Assembly: GCA_051418075.1 (NCBI GenBank) | Contig: JBPRGG010000019.1 | Location: 43,056-107,055, forward strand | DNA length: 64,000 nucleotides | Source: JBPRGG01 sp051418075 | GTDB lineage: Bacteria; Bacteroidota; Bacteroidia; Cytophagales; Cyclobacteriaceae | Direction: 5' to 3' | Shown: piece after piece, positions 50,239-59,695 of the stretch | Layout: the number at the start of each line of letters is the position of its first letter | Position numbering within the stretch: the first letter of the stretch is position 1 | The notes under the pieces: generated by a model | The model's input: the letters and a program-made list of their open reading frames with translations, nothing else | Database searches by the model: none | Told to the model about the DNA's origin: nothing | Program-made: the position numbers and the translations under genes

Positions 50239-52194
50239 ATGAAGCAAATCCAAGGAAGAAAGAGGGCTGTCATAGAACATGTTAAGCCTGAAGTTGATGG
50301 AGGTGAATTTCCTGCCCGCCGAGTTGTAAATGAAAAAGTCATAGTAAGTGCAGATGTTTTTGCCGATGGACATGACGTAGTAAAAGCAGCCATTCTTCAT
50401 CGCAAGAAGGGAGCCAAGAAATGGAGTGAATCTCCCATGCATTTTTTGATCAATGATAGATGGGAAGGTTATTTCCGTCCGGATCAGGAAGGGTGGTATG
50501 AATATACGGTGATGGGGTGGGTAGATCATTTTTCATCCTGGAGAAAAGGTATCAAACTTAAATTTGAAGCCAATCAGAATGTATCGGTTGACTTACAAAT
50601 AGGGGTAGATATGATCAAGAATGCCCGTCAGCGTGCTTCCGATCAAGAACATCAACAGAAATTGGATAACTGGCTAGATTTTATGAGTAACTCTGAAAGT
50701 CAGGCAGCCATTGTTACTTTGGCCATGAGTGATGAAGTAAATAACCTCATGAATATCCTGGTAGATAAATCAGATGCAGCCACTTATTCTAAAAACCTGC
50801 TGCTGGAAGTAGAGCGTAAAAAAGCCCTGTTTAGCAGTTGGTATGAGTTGTTTCCCCGTTCGGCCTCAATGGAACCGGATAAACATGGAACCTTTAAGGA
50901 TGTGGAAAACCTGTTACCGGAGGTGGCCAAAATGGGTTTCGATGTGCTTTATCTTCCTCCAATACATCCCATTGGAACAGCCTTCAGAAAGGGTAAGGAC
51001 AATGCACCTGAGGCCAAACCGGGAGAGCCAGGATCACCCTGGGCTATCGGATCCTCTGAAGGAGGACATAAAGCCATACATTCAGAATTAGGCACCCTGG
51101 AAGATTTTAAAAATTTAATTCAAAAAGCTTCTGAACATGGCCTGGAGATGGCCATTGATATAGCATTTCAGTGTTCTCAGGATCATCCCTATGTAAAGGA
51201 ACACCCACAATGGTTTAAATGGCGGCCTGATGGAACGGTACAATATGCTGAAAATCCTCCTAAAAAGTACCAGGATGTACTGCCGATCAATTTTGAAAAT
51301 GATGACTGGCAAAATCTTTGGAAGGAGTTGAAAAGTGTTTTTGACTATTGGATTGAGCAAGGCGTACATATATTCAGGGTGGATAATCCCCACACCAAAT
51401 CTTTCAGGTTTTGGCGGTGGTGTATTGCAGAAATTAAAAAAGAGCATCCGGAAATTATATTTCTGGCAGAGGCTTTCACCAGACCCAGGGTGATGGAAAG
51501 ATTGGCTAAGATTGGTTTTAACCAGTCCTACACCTATTTTACCTGGAGGAACAGCCAGCACGATTTTATCCAATACCTTAATGAACTCACCCGTACCGAC
51601 ATGCGGGATTTTTTCCGCCCCAATTTCTGGCCAAATACACCTGATATCCTGCCGGAATCCCTGCAATTTGCCAATGAAGCAGGATTTATCACCCGGTTGG
51701 TAATGGCTGCCACTTTATCCTCCAATTTCGGCATTTATGGACCTGCTTTCGAATTTATGGAAAATATACCTCACCCGGCCAGAGAAGAGTATATTAACAA
51801 TGAAAAATATGAAATAAAAAATTGGGACTGGTTTAAAAATACCCGCATCAAAGAGGTAATTAGCCTGGTAAACAGAATCCGAAAAGAAAATGCGGCCCTT
51901 CAGACCACCTGGAACATATATTTCGCTGAAATGCAAAATGACCAGCTGTTATGTTATGGCAAAACTGATGATGACAAGGATAACAAAATCTTTGTAGCTG
52001 TAAATCTGGATAATACCTATACCCAGGGAAGTTGGATTAAACTACCGGTAATAGAAATGAATATTGACCCAAACCGCCCATACATCATGAATGATTTGCT
52101 TACAGGCAGCAAATATACCTGGAATGGCGAATGGAATTATGTAGAACTTAATCCACATATCCTTCCAGTCCATATTTTTAAAGTTGAACAATAA
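50239..52194 (+). CDS. glgE: Alpha-1,4-glucan:maltose-1-phosphate maltosyltransferase
   Basis: GlgE (GH13_3) adds maltosyl units from maltose 1-phosphate to alpha-1,4-glucan. The 651-residue length is normal. An N-terminal helical/beta part (about 1-190) precedes the barrel. Family blocks: LYLPPIHPIGTAFRKGKDN, SPWAIGSSEGGHKAIH, AIDIAFQCSQDHPYV, FRVDNPHTKSFRFWRW with the nucleophile Asp382, and FLAEAFTRP with the acid/base Glu411. LPILPVHIF-like beta-sandwich sequence closes the protein. It is followed after 24 bases by the TreS-maltokinase fusion that makes its substrate. Confidence 0.97.
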   Translation: MKQIQGRKRAVIEHVKPEVDGGEFPARRVVNEKVIVSADVFADGHDVVKAAILHRKKGAKKWSESPMHFLINDRWEGYFRPDQEGWYEYTVMGWVDHFSSWRKGIKLKFEANQNVSVDLQIGVDMIKNARQRASDQEHQQKLDNWLDFMSNSESQAAIVTLAMSDEVNNLMNILVDKSDAATYSKNLLLEVERKKALFSSWYELFPRSASMEPDKHGTFKDVENLLPEVAKMGFDVLYLPPIHPIGTAFRKGKDNAPEAKPGEPGSPWAIGSSEGGHKAIHSELGTLEDFKNLIQKASEHGLEMAIDIAFQCSQDHPYVKEHPQWFKWRPDGTVQYAENPPKKYQDVLPINFENDDWQNLWKELKSVFDYWIEQGVHIFRVDNPHTKSFRFWRWCIAEIKKEHPEIIFLAEAFTRPRVMERLAKIGFNQSYTYFTWRNSQHDFIQYLNELTRTDMRDFFRPNFWPNTPDILPESLQFANEAGFITRLVMAATLSSNFGIYGPAFEFMENIPHPAREEYINNEKYEIKNWDWFKNTRIKEVISLVNRIRKENAALQTTWNIYFAEMQNDQLLCYGKTDDDKDNKIFVAVNLDNTYTQGSWIKLPVIEMNIDPNRPYIMNDLLTGSKYTWNGEWNYVELNPHILPVHIFKVEQ

Positions 52195-52218
52195 AACCCA
52201 AAATTTGATCATCTATTT

Positions 52219-55200
52219 ATGAATAACCAACTTGATGATAATCTGCTGTGGTACAAAGATGCCATTATTTACGAACTACACATTAAAGCTTTTAAAGATA
52301 GTAACAGTGATGGAATAGGGGATTTCAGAGGGCTTTTGGAGAAGCTGGATTACCTTGAAAACCTGGGAGTTACAGCTATCTGGCTGTTGCCTTTTTATCC
52401 CTCTCCTCAACGGGATGATGGATATGATATCTCAGACTATTATAGCATAAACACTTCCTATGGCAATATCCGGTCATTTAAAAAATTCCTGAACGAAGCC
52501 CATAAACGAAACCTCAGGGTGATTACAGAGTTGGTGATCAACCACACCAGCGATCAACACCCCTGGTTTCAAAGAGCCCGAAGAGCTAAGAAGGGATCTG
52601 TTCATCGGGATTACTATGTTTGGTCTGATAATCCAAAGCAGTTTAAAGATGCCCGGATTATCTTTAAGGACTTTGAAACATCCAACTGGACCTGGGATAA
52701 TATAGCCAAACAATATTACTGGCACCGCTTTTATTCTCATCAGCCGGATCTGAACTATGACAATCCCAAAGTACAGCAGGAGATATTTAAGATCATAGAT
52801 TATTGGTTGGATATGGGAGTGGATGGATTTCGTCTGGATGCAGTACCTTATTTATTTGAAAGAGAAAACACCAATTGTGAAAACCTGCCTGAAACCCATG
52901 TATTCCTGAAAAAACTGCGGGCACATGTAGATTCCAAGTATCAGGGCAGATTGCTTTTAGCTGAAGCGAATATGTGGCCGGAAGAAGCTGCGGCCTATTT
53001 CGGAGAGGGTGATGAATGTCATATGAATTACCATTTTCCCATCATGCCCCGCATGTTTATGTCCCTGAAAATGGAAGATCGCTATCCTATTATTGATATT
53101 TTCGATCAGACCCCGGAAATTCCGGAAAATTGCCAATGGGCCATGTTCTTGAGGAATCATGATGAACTTACCCTGGAAATGGTAACGGACGAGGAAAGAG
53201 ACTACATGTATAAGGTGTATACCAAAGACCCCAAAGCCAAGATCAACCTGGGGATCAGGCATAGACTGGCACCCCTGCTGGATAATAACCGGAAGAAAAT
53301 TGAATTAATGAATTACCTGTTATTTTCTATGACAGGAACTCCAGTAATATACTACGGAGATGAAATAGGAATGGGAGACAATTACTATCTTGGTGATCGT
53401 GACGGAGTAAGAACCCCCATGCAATGGAGCGCTGATCGTAACGCCGGATTTTCAGATACCAATCCCCAAAAGCTTTACCTGCCGGTCATTCTTGATCCTG
53501 AATATCAGTATGAAGCTGTGAATGTTGAAACACAGCAAAATAATCTTTCTTCCCTGTTTTGGTGGATGAAAAGGGTGATCAATATGCGAAAGCAATACAA
53601 AGCCTTCAGCCGGGGAGATATTAAATTTTTATCGCCCTCTAATGCCAAAGTACTGGCTTTTTTAAGGACCTATGAGGAGGAAATTATCCTGGTGATCGCC
53701 AACCTGTCACGGTTCAGCCAGGCAGTGGAGCTAGATATGCGGGACTATAAAGAATATACACCCATTGAAGTGTTCAGCCACAATAATTTTCCTACCATCA
53801 AAGATGAACCATACCTGGTAACACTGGGGCCGCACGGATACTATTGGTTTTTATTATCACAACCTAAACCTGCCATGAGAGCGTTAGATTTGGATAAACC
53901 TCAGATTAAAGCCAAAAAATGGTCTGAAATATTTGAACCGGCTAATCTTAAAATTATAGAAAAGCTACTGAGCAATTATATAATGAATTGTCGCTGGTTT
54001 GGTGGTAAAGCCCGCCCCATTCAAACTATCAACGTGGTGGAAAGGATTAACTTCACTTATCAGAAAGAAAATTTTAGCTGGATCATATTTGAGGTAAGGT
54101 ATATTGAGGGATTACCCGAAATGTATCAAATTCCCCTGGCTTTTGCCATCCATGAATATGAAGAGGAATTACGTAATAATTCCCCTAAAGGAGTTATATC
54201 GGCCATTACCATTGGAGCTGATACCGGCATCTTGTTTGATGCAGTTTACAGCCCGATTTTCCAGGAAGCCTTATTCAGCTTCATCATTAAAAAGAAAAAG
54301 ATCAAAGTAAACGGCTCAGAGCAGATTTTTTATGCTACCAAGGAAGTGGAAAAGGAGGCAAAATCATTTAAAGACGATTTTCGTTCCAAAATATTGAGTG
54401 CAGAGCAAAGTAATACTTCTTTAATTTTCTCAAATAAGTATTTCTTTAAATTATACCGAAAGCTAGACCGAACCCTGAATCCGGACCTGGAAATAACCCG
54501 TTTCCTAACCGAAAAGGCTGGATTTACCAATGTGCCTGGTTTTGCTGGTGCCATAGAGCATCGGGATGAAAAAGATAATCCGATGGTGTTGGGTATGATG
54601 CAGGAGATGGTGCAAAACCAGGGTGATGCCTGGACCTATTTCCTGGATTCTCTCAATCGGTACTTCGAACGGGTCTTGGCCTATACAGAATTCAAACATG
54701 TGCCTGACCTGAAAGGCGACCTGTCTGCCCCCTTACCTTTCAATGATTTGTCGGAAGGAGTACAAAGTTTATTTGATGTAGCAATTGCTGAAAGGGTAAG
54801 TTTATTAGGACAAAGAACTGCAGAAATGCACTTGGCCCTGGGTTCAAGACCTGAAGAAAAAGATTTTGAACCAGAAGCCTCGTCTTTGCACTATCAAAGA
54901 TCCCTGTTTTCCTCTTTACAATCTTTAGTACGTACTTCCTACCAAAGTCTTGACAGCAATTTTGATAAATTATCCGAAGATAACAAAGCAGAAGCCAGGG
55001 AGGTACTGGGGATGAAAAATGACATCCTGGGCAAAATGAAAGAGATCTATGCTCATAAAATCGAAACCATGAAAATCAGAAATCATGGCGACTATCATTT
55101 AGGACAAGTACTTTTTACGGGAAAAGATTTTATGATCATTGATTTTGAAGGGGAACCAGCCAGAACATTCAGCGAAAGGAGGCTGAAAAGATCTCCATTA

Positions 55201-55545
55201 AGGGATGTGGCTGGCATGATCCGTTCCTTCCATTATGCTGTTTACAGCTCTTTGTTTCATTACGGCAGCCTGAAAAAGGAAAATTTTGAATGTCTGGAAA
55301 AATGGGGCGAATTATGGTATCACTACATGAGTGGATTTTTTATGAAGAGTTATATGGATGTGATTAATAGCCAAAACCTGATCCCTGACAATGTAGAAGA
55401 CCTGAATATACTGCTTAAGACATTTTTATTAGAAAAAGCGGTATATGAGCTGAATTATGAATTAAACAATAGACCTGACTGGGTGATTATTCCCATAAGG
55501 GGTATAAAATATATCATGCAGCGATATGCAAATGAAGAAGATTAA
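52219..55545 (+). CDS. treS: Trehalose synthase-maltokinase fusion
   Basis: The 1108-residue protein joins TreS (GH13_16, about residues 1-550) to a maltokinase (about 560-1108). TreS interconverts trehalose and maltose: YELHIKAFKDSNSDGIGDF, FRLDAVPYLFER (nucleophile Asp207), LLAEANMWPEEAA (Glu249) and FLRNHDELTLE. The kinase half phosphorylates maltose to maltose 1-phosphate: NCRWFGGKARPI is its start, and HGDYHLGQVL (Asp958) with FMIIDFEGEPAR form the aminoglycoside-kinase-like active site. The fusion feeds GlgE directly. It sits between glgE (24-base gap) and glgB (37-base gap). Confidence 0.97.
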   Translation: MNNQLDDNLLWYKDAIIYELHIKAFKDSNSDGIGDFRGLLEKLDYLENLGVTAIWLLPFYPSPQRDDGYDISDYYSINTSYGNIRSFKKFLNEAHKRNLRVITELVINHTSDQHPWFQRARRAKKGSVHRDYYVWSDNPKQFKDARIIFKDFETSNWTWDNIAKQYYWHRFYSHQPDLNYDNPKVQQEIFKIIDYWLDMGVDGFRLDAVPYLFERENTNCENLPETHVFLKKLRAHVDSKYQGRLLLAEANMWPEEAAAYFGEGDECHMNYHFPIMPRMFMSLKMEDRYPIIDIFDQTPEIPENCQWAMFLRNHDELTLEMVTDEERDYMYKVYTKDPKAKINLGIRHRLAPLLDNNRKKIELMNYLLFSMTGTPVIYYGDEIGMGDNYYLGDRDGVRTPMQWSADRNAGFSDTNPQKLYLPVILDPEYQYEAVNVETQQNNLSSLFWWMKRVINMRKQYKAFSRGDIKFLSPSNAKVLAFLRTYEEEIILVIANLSRFSQAVELDMRDYKEYTPIEVFSHNNFPTIKDEPYLVTLGPHGYYWFLLSQPKPAMRALDLDKPQIKAKKWSEIFEPANLKIIEKLLSNYIMNCRWFGGKARPIQTINVVERINFTYQKENFSWIIFEVRYIEGLPEMYQIPLAFAIHEYEEELRNNSPKGVISAITIGADTGILFDAVYSPIFQEALFSFIIKKKKIKVNGSEQIFYATKEVEKEAKSFKDDFRSKILSAEQSNTSLIFSNKYFFKLYRKLDRTLNPDLEITRFLTEKAGFTNVPGFAGAIEHRDEKDNPMVLGMMQEMVQNQGDAWTYFLDSLNRYFERVLAYTEFKHVPDLKGDLSAPLPFNDLSEGVQSLFDVAIAERVSLLGQRTAEMHLALGSRPEEKDFEPEASSLHYQRSLFSSLQSLVRTSYQSLDSNFDKLSEDNKAEAREVLGMKNDILGKMKEIYAHKIETMKIRNHGDYHLGQVLFTGKDFMIIDFEGEPARTFSERRLKRSPLRDVAGMIRSFHYAVYSSLFHYGSLKKENFECLEKWGELWYHYMSGFFMKSYMDVINSQNLIPDNVEDLNILLKTFLLEKAVYELNYELNNRPDWVIIPIRGIKYIMQRYANEED

Positions 55546-55582
55546 ATCTCAAAGAAATTGACAAACCTGAAATTTTTTAATT

Positions 55583-57844
55583 ATGGCTAAAGAAACCAAA
55601 TCTACTACGGATAAAACCAAGAAAACACGTGAAAGCGCTAAAAAAGAAGGTGAAAATACTTCCCTTAAAAAATCCACTTCGGCTAAAACGCCAAAACAGG
55701 AACAGCAAGGTGAAGCCTCATCTTCTCTCAAGGAAGAGGTGAAAAAAGGGCCATCCGGACGTAAAACTTCAGCTTCCCGCAAGCCAGGTGTGGCTTCAAG
55801 GTCCGGCAAGGCATCTGAAAAGGCCAGCTCAAAATCTAAGTCTGCCTCATCTGTCAGGAAACCTTCTACCCGAAAAAAATCTGAAGCAAAATCCGAAAGT
55901 CAACCAAACACACCTGAAATAGAATCCAACATGAATGACCCTGTGATATTTGTGACTCGTTTTTCCGATTATGATGTACACCTTTATCGGGAAGGCAGGC
56001 ATTTTCATTTATATGAAAAATTTGGCAGTCATGTGATGGAACATAATGGCAAAAAGGGTACTTATTTTGCTGTTTGGGCTCCCAATGCCAAATATGTGAG
56101 CGTAATAGGAAACTTCAATGAATGGAATCGTGAATCCCATAAATTGATGGTGAGGTTTGATAGTTCGGGCATATGGGAGGGTTTTATTCCCGATTTGGGG
56201 CAAGGTGAGATATATAAATACTACATTGAATCCCACAGCGGCAATTACTGGGTAGAAAAGGCTGATCCATATGCCATTCATGCTGAAATACCACCGCAAA
56301 CTGCATCAGTGGTTTGGGAAAGGGATTTTCAGTGGTCTGATGATGAATGGATGAAGCAAAGAAAGCAATCTACCGGTAAGCCCAAACCATTTTCGGTTTA
56401 TGAAATGCACCTGGGTTCCTGGCGGCGGGTGCCGGAGGATGGATTCAGGTCTTTGAGCTACAGAGAATTAGCCAGTCAGCTTCCCCCATATTTAAATGAT
56501 CTGGGTTATACCCATGTAGAATTCATGCCAGTAATGGAACATCCTTTCTTTGGGTCTTGGGGTTACCAGGTTACCGGGTATTTTGCCCCTTCCAGCCGCT
56601 ATGGCAGTCCGCAGGATTTTATGTATCTGGTGAATGAATTACATAAAGCCGGAATCGGGGTGATACTGGATTGGGTACCTTCACACTTCCCGTCTGACCA
56701 ACATGGTTTATCCTATTTTGACGGATCACATTTATATGAACACTCAGATCCCAGGGAAGGATATCATCCGGATTGGAATAGTTATATATTCAACTATGGC
56801 AGACACGAAGTACGTTCATTCCTGATCAGTAATGCCATTTACTGGCTGGATAAGTTCCATATTGACGGCCTTAGGGTAGATGCAGTAGCATCCATGCTTT
56901 ACCGGGATTACTCCAGAAAACAAGGAGAATGGATTCCAAACGAGTTTGGCGGCAGGGAAAACCTGGAAGCTATCAGTTTGTTAAAACAATTTAATGAAGA
57001 GGTGCACCTGCAATTCCCTGATACCTATACCATTGCGGAGGAATCCACTGCCTGGCCCATGGTATCTAAACCTACCTATATCGGAGGACTTGGCTTTGAC
57101 ATGAAATGGATGATGGGCTGGATGCATGATACCCTGGAATACTTTTCTAAAGATCCAATCCACCGGCAATACCATCAGAATGAAATTACATTTAGTATCA
57201 TTTATGCCTTTACGGAAAGCTACATGCTGCCCTTGTCTCATGATGAAGTTGTTTATGGGAAACAATCTCTGGTATATAAAATGCCTGGTGATGACTGGCA
57301 AAAATTTGCTAATTTGAGATTGCTTTACGGCTATATGTATGCCCACCCGGGAGGAAAACTGATTTATATGGGGGGAGAATTTGGCCAGACTGCTGAATGG
57401 GCTCATGATAACAGCCTGGATTGGCATCTGCTGGATAATGACCTTCACAAAGGAATATCCACCACCCTAAAGGCTTTAAATAATATCTATAAAAATGAAA
57501 AAGCCCTTTATGAGACTAATTTTGAGGAAAAAGGATTTGAATGGGTGGATATTAATGATTCGGCTAATAGTGTGATCTGCTTCTTAAGGAAAGGTGAAAA
57601 TCCAGATGATATGATCCTGGTAGTTTGTAGTTTTACTCCGGTGGTTCATAGTGACTATAGAGTAGGAGTTCCCAGAGCAGGCAAATGGGTAGAAATATTC
57701 AATAGTGATGATGTTGAATTTAAAGGTAGTGGTGTGAGAAATCATGAAAGGCATACGGAAGATCAACCATCTCATGGTCGGGATCATTCGATTTGTCTGA
57801 ACTTGCCGCCTTTAGGAGTAACATATATGAAATTTCAACCATAA
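55583..57844 (+). CDS. glgB: 1,4-alpha-glucan branching enzyme with long basic N-terminal tail
   Basis: The 753-residue protein introduces alpha-1,6 branches into glucan. From about residue 117 it is a normal GlgB: CBM48 (about 150-245; FAVWAPNAKYVSVIGNFNEW), barrel with EMHLGSWRR, EFMPVMEHPFFGSWGYQVTG, LRVDAVASMLY (nucleophile Asp433), IAEESTAWP (acid Glu486) and LSHDEVVYGK. The first 116 residues are a low-complexity tail rich in Lys, Ser, Thr and Ala with no hydrophobic core. Met117 (55931) is an alternative start giving a typical 637-residue enzyme, but the tail frame stays open for 116 codons from an ATG well spaced after treS. Confidence 0.95.
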   Translation: MAKETKSTTDKTKKTRESAKKEGENTSLKKSTSAKTPKQEQQGEASSSLKEEVKKGPSGRKTSASRKPGVASRSGKASEKASSKSKSASSVRKPSTRKKSEAKSESQPNTPEIESNMNDPVIFVTRFSDYDVHLYREGRHFHLYEKFGSHVMEHNGKKGTYFAVWAPNAKYVSVIGNFNEWNRESHKLMVRFDSSGIWEGFIPDLGQGEIYKYYIESHSGNYWVEKADPYAIHAEIPPQTASVVWERDFQWSDDEWMKQRKQSTGKPKPFSVYEMHLGSWRRVPEDGFRSLSYRELASQLPPYLNDLGYTHVEFMPVMEHPFFGSWGYQVTGYFAPSSRYGSPQDFMYLVNELHKAGIGVILDWVPSHFPSDQHGLSYFDGSHLYEHSDPREGYHPDWNSYIFNYGRHEVRSFLISNAIYWLDKFHIDGLRVDAVASMLYRDYSRKQGEWIPNEFGGRENLEAISLLKQFNEEVHLQFPDTYTIAEESTAWPMVSKPTYIGGLGFDMKWMMGWMHDTLEYFSKDPIHRQYHQNEITFSIIYAFTESYMLPLSHDEVVYGKQSLVYKMPGDDWQKFANLRLLYGYMYAHPGGKLIYMGGEFGQTAEWAHDNSLDWHLLDNDLHKGISTTLKALNNIYKNEKALYETNFEEKGFEWVDINDSANSVICFLRKGENPDDMILVVCSFTPVVHSDYRVGVPRAGKWVEIFNSDDVEFKGSGVRNHERHTEDQPSHGRDHSICLNLPPLGVTYMKFQP

Positions 57845-57859
57845 GTAATAAGCAGGAAT

Positions 57860-57892
57860 GATCCATGTAGCTTTGAACAGGTTGCATGGATC
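57860..57892 (+). terminator. Probable terminator of the glgE-treS-glgB unit
   Basis: GATCCATG (57860-57867) pairs perfectly with CATGGATC (57885-57892) over a 17-base loop, followed by TTATTTATTTATT. It is 15 bases after the glgB stop. The T tract is interrupted, so efficiency is uncertain. Confidence 0.6.
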
Positions 57893-57914
57893 TTATTTAT
57901 TTATTCTCATTTTA

Positions 57915-58034
57915 CTAATTTAACCTGTGTTTATTATTTTGTATCTGATCTATAATCGTCTGCAATCTGTCAATATATCCTTTTAACTCATCATTAAAAG
58001 CTGTTAATTCGGGGCTGACTGGGTAATGTATCAT
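57915..58034 (-). CDS. Possible 39-residue small protein
   Basis: An ATG at 58034, preceded by GAGAAAAA, opens a frame ending in TAG at 57915-57917. The product (MIHYPVSPELTAFNDELKGY then a helix IDRLQTIIDQIQ) has protein-like composition and an amphipathic helix, unlike the random frames around it. It is in a short spacer downstream of tesA on the same strand. It could also be a gene remnant. No family is recognised. Confidence 0.3.
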   Translation of the reverse strand: MIHYPVSPELTAFNDELKGYIDRLQTIIDQIQNNKHRLN

Positions 58035-58168
58035 TTTTTCTCAGATTTGTATAACTATTGTAAATATACGACATAACTCGCATCATAGATACTTTTTAGC
58101 ATGGTCTTTTGACTAAATTGTTATATCTATCGACAAATCCTCAAGAAATTTCGGCTAAAAAACTAGCT

Positions 58169-58861
58169 CTATTTATTTAAATTTAACAAAGGTTCCAAAA
58201 CTTCCCACACATTATCAGCCAGTATTTGATGTCCTTCCGCATTAGGATGTATCCCATCAGCCTGATTCATTTGGGGATTCCCCCCCACATCCTCCAGAAG
58301 AAAGGGAATTAAAGCGGTATTATTTTTCTGGGCCAGTTCAGGAAATATTTGTTTAAACTTACTAATATAGTCCTGGCCCATATTGGGAGGCATTTGCATT
58401 CCGGCAATGATAATTTTTGCTGATGGATTTTTTTGCCGCACCTTATCAATGATGGTTTGCAGGTTTTTTCTGGTTTGTTCCAGCGGTAAACCCCTCAAAC
58501 CATCATTAGCCCCTAACTCCAGTACAAATACATCCACGGGCCTTTGCAGGATCCAGTTGATTCTGGCCACTCCTCCGGCAGAAGTTTCGCCGCTTAAACC
58601 AGCATTGACCACTTCATAGTTGTATCCGGCCTGGTCAATTTTTTGTTGGATAATATGGGGAAATGATTGTTCAGGATCCAATCCATAGCCGGCGGTAATA
58701 CTATCTCCGAAAAACACCACCAGTTTTTTAGGTTGTATGGCTGCCATTAACCAAGCGGCTATAATGATAAGCAAAAGACTTGATATCTTGACCGTTAAGA
58801 TGTTATGTTCCGCCTTAAAAAGGCTTTTTAATGTAAAATTATCGTCAGAATTCATTTCCAA
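58169..58861 (-). CDS. tesA: SGNH-hydrolase arylesterase, TesA-like
   Basis: The 230-residue protein has a hydrophobic segment (about residues 26-42) acting as signal or anchor after a polar N-terminus. SGNH blocks: FFGDSITAGYGL (nucleophile Ser54), the conserved Gly in NAGLSGETSAGG, LGANDGLRG (Asn) and DGIHPNAEGH (Asp-His). The family hydrolyses thioesters, aryl esters and lysophospholipids in the periplasm. It is divergent from an ABC ATPase gene, the same arrangement as tesA-ybbA in many bacteria. Confidence 0.93.
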   Translation of the reverse strand: MEMNSDDNFTLKSLFKAEHNILTVKISSLLLIIIAAWLMAAIQPKKLVVFFGDSITAGYGLDPEQSFPHIIQQKIDQAGYNYEVVNAGLSGETSAGGVARINWILQRPVDVFVLELGANDGLRGLPLEQTRKNLQTIIDKVRQKNPSAKIIIAGMQMPPNMGQDYISKFKQIFPELAQKNNTALIPFLLEDVGGNPQMNQADGIHPNAEGHQILADNVWEVLEPLLNLNK

Positions 58862-58991
58862 TAGATTTATCGTATTTATTTTAGGTATATTTAAAGTGTT
58901 AAGTTTAGTAATTATTGATATTCATTTACAATTTACTTAAACAATATCTCTGCCAGAATGATTATTTTATATTAATTCTTTAACTGCTTTC

Positions 58992-59675
58992 ATGAAAGAT
59001 ATACTCAAAATCGAATCAGTCAGTAAATATTTTTCAACTTCTGAAGGGCCACTGGAAATCCTGAAAGATATCTCGTTTTCGGTAAAGGAACAATCCGGGA
59101 TCTCTATAATTGGCCCCTCAGGTAGTGGTAAAACCACCTTGCTGGGTTTATGTGCTGGTTTGGACCTGCCCAGTCAGGGCAAAATTATTCTTAATGATAT
59201 TGATCTTACCCGGTTAAATGAAGATGACAGAGCCTACGTTAGAAATCAGTTTGTGGGTTTTGTATTTCAGAATTATCAACTTTTGCCTACTTTGTCTGCT
59301 TTGGATAATGTAATGATACCCCTGGAATTAAGAGGAGAAAAAAATATCATAGCGCAGGCTAAAGAGCTGCTAGGCCGGGTAGGGTTGGGTAATCGGATGA
59401 AACATTATCCTTCTCAACTTTCAGGAGGAGAGCAGCAAAGGGTGGCTATAGCCAGGGCCTTCATCAGTAAACCCAAGGTACTGTTTGCCGATGAACCTAC
59501 CGGAAACCTGGATGAAGAAACAGCAGATAGTGTAACAAATCTTTTATTACAGATCAACAAGGAGCAAGGAACAACTCTGGTGATGGTAACCCACAATATC
59601 GCACTGGCTGAGCAAACTAAAAGACTGCTGAAATTGAAAGGTGGACAGCTGGTGGAGGATCAGCAGTTGGTTTAG
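58992..59675 (+). CDS. ABC transporter ATPase, YbbA/LolD type
   Basis: The 227-residue cytoplasmic ATPase has Walker A GPSGSGKTT, Q-loop FQNYQLLPTLSALDN, signature LSGGEQQRVAIARA, Walker B VLFADEPTGNLDE and the switch His in VTHN. This pattern is the MacB/LolD/YbbA group, which power lipoprotein or hydrophobic-molecule export. In other genomes the permease gene ybbP follows ybbA; here the next gene is on the opposite strand, 20 bases away. The permease partner must lie elsewhere. Confidence 0.94.
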   Translation: MKDILKIESVSKYFSTSEGPLEILKDISFSVKEQSGISIIGPSGSGKTTLLGLCAGLDLPSQGKIILNDIDLTRLNEDDRAYVRNQFVGFVFQNYQLLPTLSALDNVMIPLELRGEKNIIAQAKELLGRVGLGNRMKHYPSQLSGGEQQRVAIARAFISKPKVLFADEPTGNLDEETADSVTNLLLQINKEQGTTLVMVTHNIALAEQTKRLLKLKGGQLVEDQQLV

Positions 59676-59695
59676 CCAGGTTGGGGCAATAAAGT

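Larger units (their letters stand above)
57845..58168. other. 324-base region between glgB and tesA genes
   Basis: It holds the glgB terminator hairpin near its start and a possible 39-codon minus-strand frame (57915-58034), both listed separately. The remaining sequence is AT-rich without recognised features. Confidence 0.5.
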
